Positions 51,189 to 59,759 of a stretch of DNA of 64,000 bases are shown one piece after another. Position 1 is the first letter of the stretch. The number at the start of each line of letters is the position of its first letter. The stretch is from contig JBMNQX010000006.1 of assembly GCA_050944355.1 (NCBI GenBank), positions 1-64,000 of the forward strand, written 5' to 3'. The notes beneath the pieces are model-generated. The model saw only the letters and a list, made by a program, of their open reading frames with translations. It ran no database searches and had not been told where the DNA came from. Origin of the DNA: UBA4285 sp050944355. Its GTDB lineage: Bacteria > Bacillota > Clostridia > Lachnospirales > Lachnospiraceae. The position numbers and the translations under genes were made by a program.

Positions 51189-52940
51189 TTAATTCTTCTC
51201 GTCAAAATCGCCGTCTCCGCCGATTCCCTTCTGGGATTCGTACATCTCGCGGTAGATGGTATTGTTCTTCAGCAGATTCTCCGGCGTGTCGAAGCCGTCG
51301 ATCTGCCCGTTGTTCATGACCAGAATCCGGTCGCAGTGTTCGACCGAAGACACACGCTGCGCGATGACAAAGCGCGTCGTGTTCGGAATCTCCTTCAGGA
51401 ACGCCTCGCGGATTTTTGCGTCCGTCGCTGTGTCGACGGCGCTCGTGGAATCATCCAGAATCAGGATCTTCGGCTTCTTCAGCAGTGCGCGCGCAATGCA
51501 CAGGCGCTGTTTCTGCCCGCCGGATACGTTCGTGCCGCCCTGGCTGATCATCGTGTTGTATTTGTCAGGCATCTTTTCGATGAACTCCGACGCGCAGGCG
51601 AGCTCACAGGCGTGACGGCATTCTTCGTCCGTCGCGTTTTTGTCGCCCCAGCGGAGGTTGTCATAAATCGTCCCGCTGAAAAGCACGTTCTTCTGCAGCA
51701 CGACCGAAACCGCGTCGCGCAGAGCTTTCATGTCGTACTCGCGCACATCCCGGCCGCCTACTTTGACGGACCCCGCCGTCACATCGTACAGACGGCTGAT
51801 CAGGCTCACCATCGTCGACTTGGCCGACCCGGTCGCACCGACGACGCCGATGTTCTCGCCGGACTTCACGGAAAATGTGATGTCCTTCAGCACATCCTCG
51901 CCGCCGCCATTTGTGTTGTAGCGGAAACTGACGTGATCGAACTCAACGCTGCCGTCCGGAATCGTCATCACCGGGTTCTCCGGATTCTTCAGACTCGGTT
52001 CCTCCTCGATGACCTCCGCGATTCGTCTGGCGGACGCCGCCGACATCTTGATCATCACGATGACAAATGACAGCATCATTAGACTCATCAGAATATTCAT
52101 GCAGTACGTCAGAAGGCTCATGAGATTTCCGGTCGTGAGCTCCGAGGATACAATCATCTGGGCGCCCAGCCACGAAATCGTCAGAATGCTGCCGTAGACG
52201 GCGGCCTGCATGACCGGGCTCATAACCGCCATCCGCAGCTCCGCCTTCATGAACATCAGATAGATATTGATGGCCGCTTTCTTAAATTTTCCGATCTCAT
52301 AGTCTTCGCGGACATACGCCTTGACCACGCGGATTGCGTTGACATTTTCCTGAACCGAAGCGTTCAGGGCATCGTAGCGCTCAAAAACCGCTCTGAAATA
52401 TTTCATCGTCGTCTTGGAAACCACAAATATGACCACGCCCAGAACAATGACCGCCACCAGATACACGCTCGACAGTCTCGCTGAGATGGAAAATGACATG
52501 ATCATCGCGACGATGATACTGGCCGGAGCCCGCATTGCCATCCGCAGAATCATCTGAAACGCGTTCTGGATATTCGTCGTGTCCGTCGTGAGACGGGTCA
52601 CGAGGCTTGAAGTTGAAAAATGATCGATATTGGCAAAAGAAAAGCGCTGAATGTTGTCATTCATGGCTTTTCTTAAGTTTTTGGCAAGTCCGGTGGATGC
52701 CATGGCGCCGAAAAACGCGCCGCCGACGCCGCAGAGAAGCCCACCGAGTGCCACCGCCAGCATGATGAGACCGGTGTGGAGAATATAGTCCATGCTGCCG
52801 CCATAGATGCCCTCGTCGACGATTCGCCCCATCAGGACCGGAATTGTCATCTCGGCGATGACCTCGCCGATCATGAGAATCGGCGTCACGATGGACGGAA
52901 TTTTATACTCTTTGACCTGTTTTGCGATGACCCCGATCAA
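51189..52940 (-). CDS. ABC exporter subunit, degenerate nucleotide site
   Basis: 583 residues, same fold as its partner. Walker A is GATGSAKST (Ala instead of Gly before Lys), signature VSGGQKQRLCIARAL, and Walker B LILDDSTSAVD has Asp where the catalytic Glu should be: the hallmarks of the non-hydrolysing site in heterodimeric exporters. TTG 52940 is taken as the start because AAAGGAGG lies 7 nt upstream; the in-frame GTG at 52961 has no ribosome site and lies before it. Confidence 0.9.
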   Translation of the reverse strand: MIGVIAKQVKEYKIPSIVTPILMIGEVIAEMTIPVLMGRIVDEGIYGGSMDYILHTGLIMLAVALGGLLCGVGGAFFGAMASTGLAKNLRKAMNDNIQRFSFANIDHFSTSSLVTRLTTDTTNIQNAFQMILRMAMRAPASIIVAMIMSFSISARLSSVYLVAVIVLGVVIFVVSKTTMKYFRAVFERYDALNASVQENVNAIRVVKAYVREDYEIGKFKKAAINIYLMFMKAELRMAVMSPVMQAAVYGSILTISWLGAQMIVSSELTTGNLMSLLTYCMNILMSLMMLSFVIVMIKMSAASARRIAEVIEEEPSLKNPENPVMTIPDGSVEFDHVSFRYNTNGGGEDVLKDITFSVKSGENIGVVGATGSAKSTMVSLISRLYDVTAGSVKVGGRDVREYDMKALRDAVSVVLQKNVLFSGTIYDNLRWGDKNATDEECRHACELACASEFIEKMPDKYNTMISQGGTNVSGGQKQRLCIARALLKKPKILILDDSTSAVDTATDAKIREAFLKEIPNTTRFVIAQRVSSVEHCDRILVMNNGQIDGFDTPENLLKNNTIYREMYESQKGIGGDGDFDEKN

Positions 52941-53059
52941 AGACAGGCCTCCTTTCTTCACTGAGAAAAAACGCGGGCAAAAGAGCTCTCTTCTTTGAAA
53001 ACACTCCCGCCGCGCTGAAAAAATTCATCCCGATGTGTCTCATAATTATAAAAGAAAAG

Positions 53060-53091
53060 CCCTCTGCTGTAAAGCGGAGGACTTTTCTGTT
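53060..53091 (-). terminator. Terminator of the radical SAM gene
   Basis: On the minus strand AGTCCTC.GCT and AGC.GAGGGCT (one mismatch) form a hairpin followed by TTTTCTTTTA, about 35 bp past the stop codon at 53125. Confidence 0.8.
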
Positions 53092-53124
53092 ATGCGATTA
53101 CACAGTCATTTCATGCGGTTCTGA

Positions 53125-54534
53125 TCAAAGATCCTTCGGGATGACAGTCTCTTTTTCGCTCGGAACATAGCCCGGATGGTTGGAAGCCCAGAGCTTGTCG
53201 GCTACCGGTTTCCACTCCTTGGCGTAATTCTCGCACTTGCCGCACAGATGCTCAACACTCTCCGGACTCATCATGTCGGTAGAGTGAGCGCCGGTCGCCT
53301 TGACAAGAGCCTGGAGCTTCTCCGGGTTCTCAAGGAACGGGCACGGGCGGAGCAGGTTCTCATTGAACGGCTGGTTCTCCTGATAGGCATGGAACAGCGG
53401 CTGCTGCAGGCACTCGATGAGAGATTTGTCGTGGATATTCGCGCTCGAATAGTGGATGAACACGCACGGCTCCACGTCGCCGTTCGGATTGATGTGGCAG
53501 TATGTCTTGCCGCCGGCGATGCATCCGTGAACCCACTCGCCGTCGTTCTGGAAATCCAGCGTGAAGATCGGCTTGCCGCCTTCGTAGCCGCGGATCTCGC
53601 GGACTCTGTGATACATATACTCTCTCTGCTCCGGAGTCGGAACCAGTTCCATCGTCGCGTCGTTGCCGACCGGCATGAAGTGGAAGTACCACGCGAACGC
53701 AACGCCCTTTTCGATCAGGAAATCAAGGAACTCGTCGCTCGTCACGGCCTCGCAGTTCGCTCTCGTATAGCAGATCGAAACGCCGTAAACAAGACCGTTC
53801 TTGTGCAGAAGATCCATGGTCTTCATGACCTTGTTGAATACGCCGTCGCCGCGGCGGCTGTCCGTCGCTCCCTCAAGGCCCTCGATCGACATGGAGAGAA
53901 CGATGTTCTTGCACTCCTTCATGCCGTCGCAGAATGCCTGGTCAACCAGCGTGCCGTTCGTATAGATCATGAACGCACAGTCCCAATGCTTCTTTGCGAG
54001 CTTGAGAATGTCATTCTTGCGGACCATCGGCTCACCGCCGGTCATGACGTAGCCGCGGCATCCGAACGCCTTGCCCTCGGTCACGATCCGGTCCATATCT
54101 TCATATGTAAGATTCAGCTGACGGCTGTACTCGCTCGCCCAGCAGCCTGTGCAGTGAAGGTTGCAGGCCGAAGTCGGGTCAAACAGAATAACCCACGGAA
54201 GACCCGTCTTGTATTTCTTGCTGTTTTCGCGCGTCTCGCGGTAGCCTGTGAAACCGGCCTCAAAGCCGATCGACAAAAACAGCCCCTTGAGATAGTCGAG
54301 ATCTACATAGTCCAGAAGACGATTGAAGAACTGAGTCCACTTGCCGTCTTTCGAGAACGCATTTCTCAGGCGGTCATAGGATTCTTTCGGCCACGTATCG
54401 CCGTTGAACTTCTCAATCGCGTTGATAACGCCGACATACGCTTCATCGCGGTCTTTTACGGCTTTCTTGCTCACCATGTCCAGTGCGACTTCGAAAGCTT
54501 TTCTCTGCGCAGCGTGTACTACTTTATTCGCCAT
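53125..54534 (-). CDS. Radical SAM protein with SPASM-like C-terminal cysteines
   Basis: 469 residues. After an N-terminal helical region of about 120 residues comes the radical SAM core: CNLHCTGC for the [4Fe-4S] cluster, MTGGEPMV (GGE motif), YTNGTLVD, MSIEGLEG. The C-terminal part has spaced cysteines (HGCIAGGKTYCHINPNGDVE, PCVF, RPCPFLENPE, CGKCEN), which look like auxiliary cluster ligands as in SPASM/Twitch proteins. No peptide substrate or transporter of a modified peptide is next to it, so the reaction is unknown. GGGG precedes ATG 54534. Conserved across Lachnospiraceae as far as I recall. Confidence 0.85.
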   Translation of the reverse strand: MANKVVHAAQRKAFEVALDMVSKKAVKDRDEAYVGVINAIEKFNGDTWPKESYDRLRNAFSKDGKWTQFFNRLLDYVDLDYLKGLFLSIGFEAGFTGYRETRENSKKYKTGLPWVILFDPTSACNLHCTGCWASEYSRQLNLTYEDMDRIVTEGKAFGCRGYVMTGGEPMVRKNDILKLAKKHWDCAFMIYTNGTLVDQAFCDGMKECKNIVLSMSIEGLEGATDSRRGDGVFNKVMKTMDLLHKNGLVYGVSICYTRANCEAVTSDEFLDFLIEKGVAFAWYFHFMPVGNDATMELVPTPEQREYMYHRVREIRGYEGGKPIFTLDFQNDGEWVHGCIAGGKTYCHINPNGDVEPCVFIHYSSANIHDKSLIECLQQPLFHAYQENQPFNENLLRPCPFLENPEKLQALVKATGAHSTDMMSPESVEHLCGKCENYAKEWKPVADKLWASNHPGYVPSEKETVIPKDL

Positions 54535-54740
54535 CTTTATTCACCCCTGATAATATTGCTTATTGATACAGCTTGTTAAAGTTTACCGCAAGTCATAAAA
54601 AAATGGAACGGAACAAATCCCGGAATCTGTCCACATCGACTGTTAAGCTGATCCCGTTTTCTTCCGAATTTCCGCGCCTTCTGCAAATCCGTGCGTGCTT
54701 TTTAATTCTACTACGCCGGGACGGTCCGGTTCAACCGTTT

Positions 54741-56051
54741 TTATTTGTCATGATAGGCCTCGTTCGTGTGGATATCGATCCGGGACGGGCTGGATTTTGA
54801 GAACAGGATTTTCTGATTGTAATAAAAGCCCGAATAACCGGAGAAAATGTAGGCTATGACGCAGGCCAGAGCGTAGAGGCCGAGTCTTTCGCCGCCGAAG
54901 AGCTCCACGGAAAGCAGGAGCGGAGCCAGGAGGCTGTTTGAACATCCTCCGAACACGGTCACAAGGCAGATCGACGCGGCAAAGCTCGCGGGGATGCCGA
55001 GCAGCGGTCCCATGAACGCGCCGAATGTGGCGCCGATGGCAAAGCTCGGGAACACCTCGCCGCCTTTAAAGCCCGCCCCGAGTGTCAGTGCGGTCAGAAT
55101 CATCTTCAGCAGGAACACGGCAGGCGAACTGACGTCCCCCGCCACCGACGCCTCGATCAGATTCGTTCCCGAGCCGCTGTAAGCGGTCGTCCCGAGCAGG
55201 TTCATGATTATGGCGATTCCAAAGCCGGTGACGGCGATGCGCAGATACGAGTTGCGCATAAACTTTTTCAGCGCTCTGCCCGTGATGTGCAGCACATCGC
55301 AGAACAGCGTCGAGACAAAAGCCGCCAGGATCGCCAGAACGATGATGCGAAGATACATGGAGAGCGACGGTTCCGGCTGTGTCACGATATAGCTCGTGGC
55401 CTTTACGCCGAAGCGGGACGAAATCCCGAAAGCGCTGAGAGACGCCACGAGTGCCGGGAAAATTGCGCCCGGCCAGAATGTCCCGACGTTGATGACCAGT
55501 ACGACAAAGATCGTCGCTGTCACCGGGATGCCGAAAATTGCGGCAAAGAGGGCCGCCATGCCGCTCATCGTCATGAAGCGGATCTCTTTCTCATCCATCT
55601 TCAGAAACCGGCTGACCCAGTTTCCGATCACACCGCCGATCTGAAAAGCAGCGCCCTCACGGCCGGCCGAGCCGCCGAACAGATGCGTGATGGCCGTTCC
55701 GATAAAAATAGCGGGGAGAAGCAGCGGCTTGATTTTGCCGCCCCGCTGCGCCGCGAGAATCACCGTGTCGGTCGTGAGCCCGGCGACGCCGAGCTTCTTG
55801 TACAGAAATACAATCAGAATGCCGGCCGCCGGCAGAAACCAGATCAGCACCGGGTGGCCGGCCAGAATCCTGTCGCACGCGCCGACCCCGAGGTCGAACG
55901 CCGCGCCGGCAAAACCGCAGATTACGCCGATGATAACGGAAATCACGCCCCATCTCAGGGCTCTCTTTGTAAACGTCACAATATTCGTGGCGCCGGCAAG
56001 GAAATACTGTTTATCAATGATTGAATTCGTATCTTTTTCAGACCTCTGCAA
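54741..56051 (-). CDS. ClC-family voltage-gated chloride channel / antiporter
   Basis: 436 residues, about ten to twelve membrane segments. Selectivity-filter motifs: GGSAGREGAAFQ (GxEGP-like, with Arg-Glu in the usual gating position), GFKGGEVFPSFAIG (GGxFxP-like) and CSNSLLAPLLLSVELFG. TTG 56051 is chosen: GGGGAGG lies 8 nt upstream and the longer frame to 56207 would run through the divergent promoter. It may exchange chloride or fluoride for protons; the GREGA form differs slightly from GREGP of H+/Cl- antiporters. Confidence 0.88.
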   Translation of the reverse strand: MQRSEKDTNSIIDKQYFLAGATNIVTFTKRALRWGVISVIIGVICGFAGAAFDLGVGACDRILAGHPVLIWFLPAAGILIVFLYKKLGVAGLTTDTVILAAQRGGKIKPLLLPAIFIGTAITHLFGGSAGREGAAFQIGGVIGNWVSRFLKMDEKEIRFMTMSGMAALFAAIFGIPVTATIFVVLVINVGTFWPGAIFPALVASLSAFGISSRFGVKATSYIVTQPEPSLSMYLRIIVLAILAAFVSTLFCDVLHITGRALKKFMRNSYLRIAVTGFGIAIIMNLLGTTAYSGSGTNLIEASVAGDVSSPAVFLLKMILTALTLGAGFKGGEVFPSFAIGATFGAFMGPLLGIPASFAASICLVTVFGGCSNSLLAPLLLSVELFGGERLGLYALACVIAYIFSGYSGFYYNQKILFSKSSPSRIDIHTNEAYHDK

Positions 56052-56093
56052 AACCAAGTCCTCCCCGGAACACGTCCCTTTTTCACTTCTCTC

Positions 56094-56102
56094 TGGTATA
56101 AT
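56094..56102 (+). promoter_or_regulatory. Extended -10 promoter of the small Cys-rich gene
   Basis: TGGTATAAT (extended -10; box 56097-56102) lies 50 bp before the gene start. No good -35 is visible. Confidence 0.5.
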
Positions 56103-56152
56103 ACATGATTGAGGAAAAATTTTAAAATAAAAGAAGAAGGGAAGTGGTGACT

Positions 56153-56401
56153 GTGAAACTTCTGATTTCCGAGACAACTCGGGAAGAAAGAGAACAGATC
56201 GTCGCACAGTCTCTCAGCTGCGGCGACACCTGCAGCAACTGCGGAGGCTGCTCCCAGTCGATGATCGATATGTATCAGCCGTACATTGACGGCAAGATGG
56301 AACTTGCAGAATGCAACCGGGCCTATCACGCGCGCTACGTCTCCGGAAACGGCCGCAAAGCCGACGATGACGAAGATGCCGGGTACTCATGTCCGATGTG
56401 A
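56153..56401 (+). CDS. Small Cys-rich protein of unknown function
   Basis: 82 residues, not identified. An N-terminal stretch LLISETTREEREQIVAQSL is followed by CGDTCSNCGGC, four Cys in 11 residues, then a helical segment with YQPYIDGKMELAECN, a sequence pattern seen in several small Clostridia proteins, and a fifth and sixth Cys (AECN, SCPM). Probably binds zinc or an iron-sulfur cluster. GTG 56153 has GGGAAG 8 nt upstream; in-frame GTG codons at 56144 and 56147 lie on or against that site. Divergent from the ClC gene. Confidence 0.68.
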   Translation: MKLLISETTREEREQIVAQSLSCGDTCSNCGGCSQSMIDMYQPYIDGKMELAECNRAYHARYVSGNGRKADDDEDAGYSCPM

Positions 56402-56402
56402 G

Positions 56403-56487
56403 TTTCCGATGACGCCGCGGTTTCCCGGGCCGGGGAAATGCATCGGGAAAGCATGTAATGAATCCCGATGTCATCTCGGTTTCCCGG
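56403..56487 (+). repeat. Dispersed hairpin repeat, copies B1 and B2
   Basis: Two direct copies of CCGATG-N6-CGGTTTCCCG, at 56405-56427 and 56465-56486. The second is paired with an upstream CATCGGG (56441-56447) against CCCGATG (56464-56470). Sits in the convergent gap between the Cys-rich gene and the phosphoribosyltransferase-like gene. Confidence 0.62.
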
Positions 56488-56504
56488 AGGTCAAAAACAT
56501 CAAA

Positions 56505-56545
56505 TGAAAAAAGGCTGTTTCACGGATTACTCAGTGAAGCAGCCT
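56505..56545. terminator. Bidirectional terminator of the phosphoribosyltransferase-like and Cys-rich genes
   Basis: AAGGCTGTTTCAC (56511-56523) pairs with GTGAAGCAGCCT (56534-56545); on the minus strand a run of six T follows, on the plus strand CTTTGTT. Confidence 0.82.
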
Positions 56546-56570
56546 CTTTGTTCTCCTTTATTTAAGCGCG

Positions 56571-57212
56571 TCAGAGTTTGACAAAGCCCTGGGGTACGAT
56601 CATGCCGTCGATCTTTGTTCCGGCGTGGCAGTATGGACATTCATCCTGCTTATAGACGCCGTATCCCGGCAGATCCGCCTCGGTGAATGCCGCGGCGACA
56701 GGAATGTTCTCGATGCTGCGGACGCTGGAAAAGATCGAGCAGATCCCGGCGATCCGGCCTCCGTAGTAACGGACACAGTCGAGCGCCTGATCCGCCGTGT
56801 GGCCGGTCGAAATGGCGGACATCAGGATCAGCACGTTCTTGCCCGAAATCATATGCTTCTGATTGTCGAGAAAAATCATCGGGCCGCCCGTGCTGCTCTG
56901 CGGATGCGTCACATAAATCGTGTTGTGCAGGTTCATCGACTGGAATCCCGCGTGTGTGAGGTTCTCGGCCAGATACGCGCCGACCACATCCGTGTCCTCG
57001 AAGCAGACAATCGTGTCGACGAGCGTTGATGTCTGATAGTGCCCGGCCAGTGCTTTGGCCAGATTCTGCGCCTCCGTCTCGCGGGACTTGATATCGGTCA
57101 TATCAAGATAACAGTTGACATGTGCCTGCTGTGTCGCGAAATGTCCTCTGTATACCCGGAGCGCAATGCCATATCCGGAAGATGAATTCACCTTCGTATA
57201 CTTGCTGTCCAT
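56571..57212 (-). CDS. Phosphoribosyltransferase-like protein with altered PRPP loop and CxxC tail
   Basis: 213 residues. The middle part has the order of an orotate-type PRTase: DTIVCFEDTDVVGAYLAENL, then NVLILMSAISTGHTADQALD where active enzymes have VLIVDDxxSTGxT. The two acidic residues are replaced by Met-Ser, so PRPP binding is doubtful. The N-terminus is variable and the last 40 residues hold a CPYC pair. ATG 57212 is taken because AAGGAG lies 7 nt upstream. Possibly a regulator related to PyrE rather than an enzyme. Confidence 0.7.
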   Translation of the reverse strand: MDSKYTKVNSSSGYGIALRVYRGHFATQQAHVNCYLDMTDIKSRETEAQNLAKALAGHYQTSTLVDTIVCFEDTDVVGAYLAENLTHAGFQSMNLHNTIYVTHPQSSTGGPMIFLDNQKHMISGKNVLILMSAISTGHTADQALDCVRYYGGRIAGICSIFSSVRSIENIPVAAAFTEADLPGYGVYKQDECPYCHAGTKIDGMIVPQGFVKL

Positions 57213-57355
57213 TCTCTGTTCTCCTTCCTGTATTCCCGGCGGCCGGAAGTCAAGCGTCTTCCACCCTCTGCATTTGTATTTTTCGAACCACAATGAATAG
57301 CTTTAGTATAGTAAAATTTAAGGATATATGCAATATTTGCATGGCAAATGCCCGG

Positions 57356-57844
57356 TCACGCCCCGCCTTTTTTGTCGGTGCTCTCAGATTCTGAGACTTC
57401 TTTTTCCGCCGGCGCCGCCTCATCCTCTCCCATCTTTCTCGCAAGAATCCGCACCGCCACATAGGCAATGACAAGGATGACAATCGAAAGCGACGACAGA
57501 AGAGTTTCCATCGCGGTCGGGTCGGCGACCAGCATGTGCCGGGAGACCAGGAACACAATCGTCTCGAGGACCTGCGTCACGGACGGCTTCGCAAACAGCT
57601 TCATAAACTCGATCCCGACGGCGAGCGTCAGAACGTCCTCGAGAAATGTGATCAGTTCCGCCGTCCCCTCGCCCGTGAAAACATTCATCAGTTCCGGGAT
57701 CAGGTGCACAAATGTGATGATGACCGCGACGAAAACCAGCGCCACGCACACATATTCCAGGAACTCACATATCGCGCGCCAGATCTTATTCATCGATCTG
57801 TCCGCTGTTTTCAGTTTTTCCATCTTATCATCAAAATTTTTCAT
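57356..57844 (-). CDS. Four-helix membrane protein, PsiE-like
   Basis: 162 residues with about four membrane helices: EYVCVALVFVAVIITFVHLI, DVLTLAVGIEFMKLF, LETIVFLVSRHMLV and LSIVILVIAYVAVRIL, followed by an acidic tail. The IEFMKLF... VSRHMLV arrangement resembles the phosphate-starvation-inducible PsiE family, but the match is by pattern only. Divergent from the phosphatase gene at 57964. Confidence 0.55.
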   Translation of the reverse strand: MKNFDDKMEKLKTADRSMNKIWRAICEFLEYVCVALVFVAVIITFVHLIPELMNVFTGEGTAELITFLEDVLTLAVGIEFMKLFAKPSVTQVLETIVFLVSRHMLVADPTAMETLLSSLSIVILVIAYVAVRILARKMGEDEAAPAEKEVSESESTDKKGGA

Positions 57845-57963
57845 GCAAAGGATTCCTTACTGCCGCCCGCATGTCGCATTCCGGCGGCTTTCTGTGCTAC
57901 AGTAGAAAACAGAGGCCTCTCCCGCAGGAGATAAGCCCACTCGCAGCAAAGGAGTTTCTGTCT

Positions 57964-58743
57964 ATGAGAATTCTTCTGATCCGCCACGCGGAACCGGACT
58001 ACACAAAGGATGTACTGACGGCAGCGGGAAAGAAAGAAGCCGCCGCCCTGGCCGCCATCGCGCCGAAGCTGAATCTTGGAACCTGCTATGTGTCGCCTCT
58101 CGGCCGCGCACAGGAAACCGCGTCATACAGCCTTGCCGCCACCGGGAAAACGGCCAAAACCCTCGACTGGCTGCAGGAATTTCCGGCCAGACTCGATCTG
58201 AACGGCTCCCCGGATCTTCAGAAAGCGTACCCGGGCACAAAAGCCGACCCGGCGACCGGCATCTTCCCGAAGCGCATCGTCTGGGACATGGTTCCCTCCT
58301 ATCTCTGCGCACATCCGGCCTATATTGACCCCGATCAGTGGAGAAACACACTTGTCGCGGATCACTCCGACCTGGTTCCCGTCTATGACCGCGTGACCGA
58401 AGGGCTCGACGCGCTTCTCTCATCGCACGGCTACGTCAGAGACGGCCGCCATTACCGCGTCGAAAAAGAGACGACCGGGACGATCACTCTCTTCTGTCAC
58501 TTCGGCGTCAGCTGCGTGATCCTCTCACATCTCTTCAACTGCTCGCCGTTCCTGCTCTGGCATTCCATCTGCCTCTCCCCGTCTTCCGTCTCAGAAATCT
58601 ACTCAGAAGAGCGGCAGGAAGGGTATGCCGCTTTCCGCGCCCTGCGGCTCGGCGACACGACCCATCTGACCCTGGCCGGTCTGAAGCCCACCTATGTCGC
58701 GCGTTTCTGTGAAGTCTATCACAGTGAAGACCGCCACAACTGA
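57964..58743 (+). CDS. Histidine phosphatase-superfamily protein
   Basis: 259 residues. LIRHAEPDYTKD near the N-terminus holds the catalytic RHA motif; GRAQETASYSLAATG fits the second Arg site and TLFCHFGVSC carries the second His. Family members dephosphorylate sugars or nucleotides. ATG 57964 preferred over the upstream frame start because AAAGGAG lies 7 nt before it and it begins MRILLIRHAE. Confidence 0.88.
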   Translation: MRILLIRHAEPDYTKDVLTAAGKKEAAALAAIAPKLNLGTCYVSPLGRAQETASYSLAATGKTAKTLDWLQEFPARLDLNGSPDLQKAYPGTKADPATGIFPKRIVWDMVPSYLCAHPAYIDPDQWRNTLVADHSDLVPVYDRVTEGLDALLSSHGYVRDGRHYRVEKETTGTITLFCHFGVSCVILSHLFNCSPFLLWHSICLSPSSVSEIYSEERQEGYAAFRALRLGDTTHLTLAGLKPTYVARFCEVYHSEDRHN

Positions 58744-58784
58744 CGGGGCTCAAGATCCGGGACTCACGCCCGCCGGCTTACGCC

Positions 58785-59759
58785 TCAGTCTTTGAAAATA
58801 CGTCTGGCAAAATTATAAAACCCTTTGGTCCAGACCGACGCGTCGTGATCCGCTCCCTCGATCACCCAGGATGCGTAAGAGACGCCGGCCGCGTCAAATT
58901 GTTTCTCGTATACCGCCAGATCTTCCTTATCCTTCTGACATTCCGATCCGATGCAGAAGAATGTGTAGAGCGGTGCCTCGTCCGGGCTCTCAAATGTCAC
59001 CGATTCCAGCACCGGCATCTCTGTCCCTGATCCTGTAAAAATATCCGCTTCCGGCGCGAGCACGCCCAGATATCCGAACACTCCCGGCAGACGGACCACA
59101 TCGTTCACGGCCTCGGCGGCGCCGGTGGACATTCCGAGTATGGCTGTATTCTTCATGCCGGCGGCCACGGCGTAATGACTGTTGACATACGGAATCAGAT
59201 CATTTCCCAGGTCTTTGTAAAACTGATGAAAGACTGCGCGCCGCTCGCTCTCTGACATATCCGCGCTGCGCGTCTTGCTGGATGTCCACATGTCAACAAA
59301 AACAAGGATGGCCGGCCTGGCTTTGTTTTCAGCCACCAGATTGCCGTAGATCACCGGCGCGACGCTCCATTCATACGGATCGCCGTCGATGCCGTGCAGA
59401 AGATAGAGAACCGGATACGTCTTTGTCTCATCATAATCCGTCGGGAGCAGAATATTGAATTTCTTTTCCGTGCCGGCCGCCGTCGAAGTATATGTGACGC
59501 CCTCGATCAGGGTGCCGTAATCCACTCCGTCATGTACATCCGCGTATCCGTCCTCCACGCTGTAATCTGTGTCAGAAAACGCGGTGCTGAGGCCGGAACC
59601 GGAATCGGTACTGAGATCGGAACTCGTGTCAGAAACGGAAGCAGAAGCGGTTTCGGAATCGGAACTGAGAGCATAACCGGTTTCAGAACCGCACCCGACA
59701 AGAAGCGCGGCGCTCAGAAACAACGCGGCAGCTGCCCGCCATTTATGTCTGTTTCTCAT
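58785..59759 (-). CDS. Lipoprotein alpha/beta-hydrolase (esterase D / feruloyl-esterase-like)
   Basis: 324 residues. Lipobox LLVGC at about 20-24, then a Ser/Thr/Asp-rich linker (about 30-75) that should span the wall, then an esterase domain with YPVLYLLHGIDGD, nucleophile GMSTGAAEA and a C-terminal GADHDASVW His. Acts outside the membrane on an ester, possibly a plant-fibre acetyl or feruloyl group. Its start overlaps the TerB-domain gene by 17 bp, an odd pairing. Confidence 0.85.
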   Translation of the reverse strand: MRNRHKWRAAAALFLSAALLVGCGSETGYALSSDSETASASVSDTSSDLSTDSGSGLSTAFSDTDYSVEDGYADVHDGVDYGTLIEGVTYTSTAAGTEKKFNILLPTDYDETKTYPVLYLLHGIDGDPYEWSVAPVIYGNLVAENKARPAILVFVDMWTSSKTRSADMSESERRAVFHQFYKDLGNDLIPYVNSHYAVAAGMKNTAILGMSTGAAEAVNDVVRLPGVFGYLGVLAPEADIFTGSGTEMPVLESVTFESPDEAPLYTFFCIGSECQKDKEDLAVYEKQFDAAGVSYASWVIEGADHDASVWTKGFYNFARRIFKD

